A program made the translations under genes and the position numbers. DNA of 7,876 nucleotides, taken from NCBI GenBank assembly GCA_015486775.1, contig WFRA01000143.1:1-7876 (forward strand), read 5' to 3'. Under the pieces are notes generated by a model. It was given only the letters and a program-made list of their open reading frames with translations. It had not been told where the DNA came from and searched no databases. Source of the stretch: Kiritimatiellales bacterium. GTDB lineage: Bacteria; Verrucomicrobiota; Kiritimatiellia; Kiritimatiellales; Pontiellaceae. This document shows, in pieces, positions 6,000-7,876 of the stretch (position 1 is its first letter; every line of letters starts with the position of its first letter).

Positions 6000-6028
6000 T
6001 TGATTCCTGCCACAACACATGGTATATA
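6000..6028 (+). promoter_or_regulatory. Good sigma-70-like promoter for the DUF4160 gene, leaderless
   Basis: TTGATT (6000-6005) and TATATA (6023-6028) are separated by 17 nt, the best consensus promoter in the window. The expected start of transcription is about 6034-6036, which coincides with the ATG at 6035. There is no Shine-Dalgarno before that ATG. The pair DUF4160-DUF2442, and probably ruvB behind it, would be transcribed from here. Confidence 0.55.
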
Positions 6029-6034
6029 AGCCGT

Positions 6035-6274
6035 ATGAGTCCAACCATATTTAGGGAAAAAAGCTATCGGTTCCACTTCTTCTCTTTGGAGGAAGAACGA
6101 ATGCATGTCCACGTTGTCAGCGGAGGCGGAAAAGCTAAGTTTTGGATGGAACCCGAGATTTCTTTGGCGATGTCGCAGGGCATTCCGACCCACGAGCTAA
6201 TCGCGATCGAACGAATTGTGAAGGAGCATCGAGATGAAATTGAAGAAGCATGGCGCAAGCACTTCAACCATTGA
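6035..6274 (+). CDS. DUF4160 domain protein
   Basis: Encodes 79 residues that are essentially one DUF4160 domain: MSPTIFREKSYRFHFFSLEEERMHVHV with the conserved aromatic YRF.FFS, the HVHV pair (residues about 24-27), the VSGGGKAKFWMEPEI block (about 27-41), and a C-terminal helix ending [17 protein letters not shown]. The domain is known by sequence and by its frequent company with DUF2442. Its biochemistry is not established to my knowledge; a toxin-antitoxin or small regulatory role is often suspected. The start is ATG 6035 because family members begin four or five residues before the first aromatic, and because a TTGATT-N17-TATATA promoter would start transcription there. The frame is open to 5918 but the added 39 residues are unlike the family. 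Its 3' end overlaps the next gene by 41 bp, implying translational coupling. Confidence 0.88.
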   Translation: MSPTIFREKSYRFHFFSLEEERMHVHVVSGGGKAKFWMEPEISLAMSQGIPTHELIAIERIVKEHRDEIEEAWRKHFNH

Positions 6275-6503
6275 AATCACCCATATTGACAGCATGGGAT
6301 TTTGGATGTTGGTAGGCTCTAAGGAACACTACTTGTCATTTTCAGATTTTCCGTGGTTCATGGATGCATCCATCAAAAGCATCTCCAAGGTCGAAAAAGA
6401 ATCCGATACCCATTTCTATTGGCCGGAGCTGGATGTGGATCTATCGCTCGACATGATTGATAATCCAGAAATGTACCCGCTAAAACAGAAACAGTCGAAG
6501 TAG
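6234..6503 (+). CDS. DUF2442 domain protein
   Basis: Encodes 89 residues matching the longer DUF2442 subgroup. It starts [19 protein letters not shown], a subgroup-typical opening, then [26 protein letters not shown] (about 22-47), where the family has the 'L...YFPWF..A.I..I..VE' core, and the acidic [21 protein letters not shown] close (about 63-83). The ATG at 6234 has AAGGAG 7 nt upstream, inside the DUF4160 gene, one of the two best ribosome sites in the window. The overlap of 41 bp with the DUF4160 gene shows the two are made together. ruvB begins 20 bp after its stop codon, so ruvB may be expressed on the same message. The function is unknown; pairing with DUF4160 suggests the two products act together. 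Confidence 0.85.
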   Translation: MKLKKHGASTSTIEITHIDSMGFWMLVGSKEHYLSFSDFPWFMDASIKSISKVEKESDTHFYWPELDVDLSLDMIDNPEMYPLKQKQSK

Positions 6504-6523
6504 CAACCAGATTTATTAAAGCG

Positions 6524-7510
6524 ATGAACAACGAAATCATCACACCAGATAAAGAGTTCGAGCAAAAATTGCGGCCCTCGCGTTTTGTCGATTTTGTGGG
6601 GCAGGACAAGATTCGCGAGCGGCTAGAACTTTTTGTGCAGGCGGCGAAGGAGCGTAGCGATGTGCTCGATCATGTGCTACTTTCGGGACCTCCGGGCCTT
6701 GGAAAAACCACGCTCTCCTACATTCTCGCCGAGGCGATGGATGTAAACATTAAATGCACCTCCGGTCCGGTGATCGACAAGCCCGGCGACCTCGCCGGAC
6801 TGCTCACTGGCTTGGAGCGCGGCGACGTGCTGTTCATCGACGAGATCCACCGCATGCAGCGCTCGGTGGAGGAGTACCTCTACTCCGCGATGGAGGATTT
6901 TGTGATCGATATCGTGATCGACCAGGGGCCAAACGCCCGCTCGGTGCGGCTGAACATCCAGCCCTTCACGCTGATTGGCGCCACGACCCGCGCGGGGATG
7001 CTCTCCGCCCCGATGCGCTCGCGCTTCGGGCTGGTCAACCGGCTCGACTACTACGATGCCGCCACGCTAAAAACCATCATCGAGCGTTCGGCAAAGATCC
7101 TGAAGGTGGAGATCGGGGAAGAGGGGGCGATGGAGATTGCGTCGCGCTCGCGCGGCACCCCACGCATCGCCAACAACCTGCTGCGCCGCGCGCGCGACTA
7201 TGCCCAGGTCAAGGCCGACAACATTATCACCGCCGAGCTCGCCGACAAGGCGCTCAATCTGCTCGACATCGACGGCGACGGGCTCGAAGAGATGGACAAG
7301 CGCATCCTCACCTGCATCATCGAAAAATTTGGCGGTGGCCCCGTGGGGCTCAACTCGATGTCGGTCTCCGTCGGCGAAGAGGCCGACACGATCGAGGAGG
7401 TCTACGAACCCTACCTCATCCAGGAGGGCTATCTGCAACGAACGGCGCAAGGCCGCGTCGCCACGGCCCTGGCCTATCGCAAGTTCGGACTGGTTCCGCC
7501 GGGTCAGTAA
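6524..7510 (+). CDS. ruvB: Holliday-junction branch-migration ATPase RuvB
   Basis: Encodes 328 residues; the family is about 330-350. RuvB forms hexameric rings that pump DNA through the RuvA-bound junction. Visible motifs: the entry [14 protein letters not shown] (17-30), Walker [10 protein letters not shown] (55-63) with Lys61, Walker B LFIDEIHR (103-110) with Asp106-Glu107, sensor 1 [10 protein letters not shown] (151-160), the arginine-finger segment APMRSRFG (162-169), and sensor 2 RGTPRIANN (210-218). A winged-helix DNA-binding domain closes the protein: [16 protein letters not shown], then [16 protein letters not shown]. No key residue is missing. ATG 6524 is set by the family N-terminus; the upstream ATTAAAGCG offers only a poor ribosome site. 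It follows the DUF2442 gene by 20 bp and is separated from ruvA by three accessory genes. Its stop overlaps the convergent prepilin gene. Confidence 0.97.
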   Translation: MNNEIITPDKEFEQKLRPSRFVDFVGQDKIRERLELFVQAAKERSDVLDHVLLSGPPGLGKTTLSYILAEAMDVNIKCTSGPVIDKPGDLAGLLTGLERGDVLFIDEIHRMQRSVEEYLYSAMEDFVIDIVIDQGPNARSVRLNIQPFTLIGATTRAGMLSAPMRSRFGLVNRLDYYDAATLKTIIERSAKILKVEIGEEGAMEIASRSRGTPRIANNLLRRARDYAQVKADNIITAELADKALNLLDIDGDGLEEMDKRILTCIIEKFGGGPVGLNSMSVSVGEEADTIEEVYEPYLIQEGYLQRTAQGRVATALAYRKFGLVPPGQ

Positions 7511-7836
7511 ATATCTGCAACCTCAAATGTGTGGTCGACGGTTTGGGCGGTGATGTTGCTGATGCTCACGGAAGACCCGCCTACGCTAAGGTGGCCCAGC
7601 CCGCCCTGGATATAGTTGGTGATTCCCGCCCCGATCCTCGAGCTGTCGGGAACAAGGTAATCCATGGCCCACATCTGCACGGCATCGTTCAGCAGGCGGA
7701 CGTTGTTCTCCCTGATCCGCTGCAGAGTTCTGGTTCGGGCCATCTTGACTGAAGGGATCCCCACTGTCGCTAGCAGTCCGATGACCGACACGACAATCAT
7801 TGTTTCAACCAATGTGAATCCCTGTTTCGACTTCAT
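7504..7836 (-). CDS. Short prepilin-type (type IV pilin/pseudopilin-like) protein
   Basis: Encodes 110 residues. The N-terminus MKSKQG^FTLVE has the prepilin-peptidase site: Gly6 before the cut, N-methylated Phe7, and Glu at position +5. It is followed by the hydrophobic helix [18 protein letters not shown] (about 13-30) that packs the pilus core. The region after it, [29 protein letters not shown], is the alpha1-C helix typical of the very short pseudopilins abundant in PVC bacteria. The remaining ~50 residues ([24 protein letters not shown]..) form a small globular end. Such proteins are exported in the inner membrane by type II secretion/type IV pilus machinery; none of its other genes are in view. 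AAGAGA lies just ahead of the ATG at 7836. The stop codon overlaps the ruvB stop by 7 bp on the opposite strand. Confidence 0.92.
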   Translation of the reverse strand: MKSKQGFTLVETMIVVSVIGLLATVGIPSVKMARTRTLQRIRENNVRLLNDAVQMWAMDYLVPDSSRIGAGITNYIQGGLGHLSVGGSSVSISNITAQTVDHTFEVADIY

Positions 7837-7866
7837 CCCATCTCTTAGGAAGCAGTTCTTATGCCC

Positions 7867-7872
7867 AGTATA
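7867..7872 (-). promoter_or_regulatory. -10 box of the prepilin gene
   Basis: On the minus strand TATACT (7872-7867) is 30 nt before the ATG at 7836. Transcription would begin near 7860, leaving a leader of about 24 nt that contains AAGAGA. The matching -35 would lie beyond the window's right edge, so only half of the promoter can be judged. Confidence 0.4.
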
Positions 7873-7876
7873 TAAA

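Noticed and set aside
5918..6034. 39-codon N-terminal extension of the DUF4160 protein
   Set aside because: It overlaps the preceding RHH gene, is unlike the family, and spans the promoter at 6000-6028.
5640..6541. Short direct repeat ACGAAAT(A/C)ATC at the end of ruvA and the start of ruvB, as possible insertion-site duplication
   Set aside because: Only 10 of 11 bases match and both copies are inside ruv coding sequence; this is easily chance, so I do not treat it as an attachment site.
6754..7752. A 332-codon plus-strand frame overlapping ruvB and the prepilin gene
   Set aside because: Arg/His-rich out-of-frame reading of ruvB; no recognisable motif, whereas ruvB is intact in another frame.

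Overview
This window looks like chromosomal DNA of a GC-rich free-living bacterium, probably from the PVC superphylum. Kiritimatiellota (Pontiella-like) or a neighbouring verrucomicrobial group is my best guess. The guess rests on a very short prepilin-type protein of a style common there, an intergenic 'ACCACGAA..ACACGAA' palindromic repeat of a kind I associate with Verrucomicrobia/Planctomycetes genomes, weak or absent Shine-Dalgarno sites, and general protein character. It is inference from memory, not a search result.

Layout. 1-937 (+): C-terminal three quarters of an HI0933/BaiN-type flavoprotein, cut by the window edge. 938-1198: gene-free, with an imperfect palindromic repeat, a perfect 12-bp inverted repeat and a TTCCA-N5-TGGAA palindrome. 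1199-1816 (+): beta-class carbonic anhydrase (can). 1882-1910: strong terminator for the minus-strand genes. 1924-2319 (-): cold-inducible-type RRM protein with an RGGY/glycine tail. 2502-4313 (-): ribosome-associated GTPase TypA/BipA. 4445-4978 (+): unrecognised membrane-anchored protein, divergent from typA. 5056-5649 (+): ruvA. 5743-6503 (+): three small accessory genes, namely a ribbon-helix-helix antitoxin-like protein and an overlapping DUF4160-DUF2442 pair. 6524-7510 (+): ruvB. 7504-7836 (-): prepilin-type protein, overlapping ruvB tail to tail by 7 bp.

How the genes work together. RuvA and RuvB form the Holliday-junction branch-migration motor and are usually adjacent. Here they are separated by about 870 bp of visibly AT-richer DNA carrying toxin-antitoxin-like genes. 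TypA and the RRM protein lie in the same direction and may share the terminator at 1882-1910. Both families are linked to translation or RNA handling in the cold. The carbonic anhydrase, the flavoprotein and the prepilin look like independent transcription units.

The points most worth a second look are the interrupted ruvAB locus, two genes whose best promoters place transcription starts on or next to the start codon (leaderless mRNAs), and a TTCCA-N5-TGGAA palindrome found just upstream of three different plus-strand genes. I see no CRISPR array, tRNA, rRNA or complete insertion sequence.
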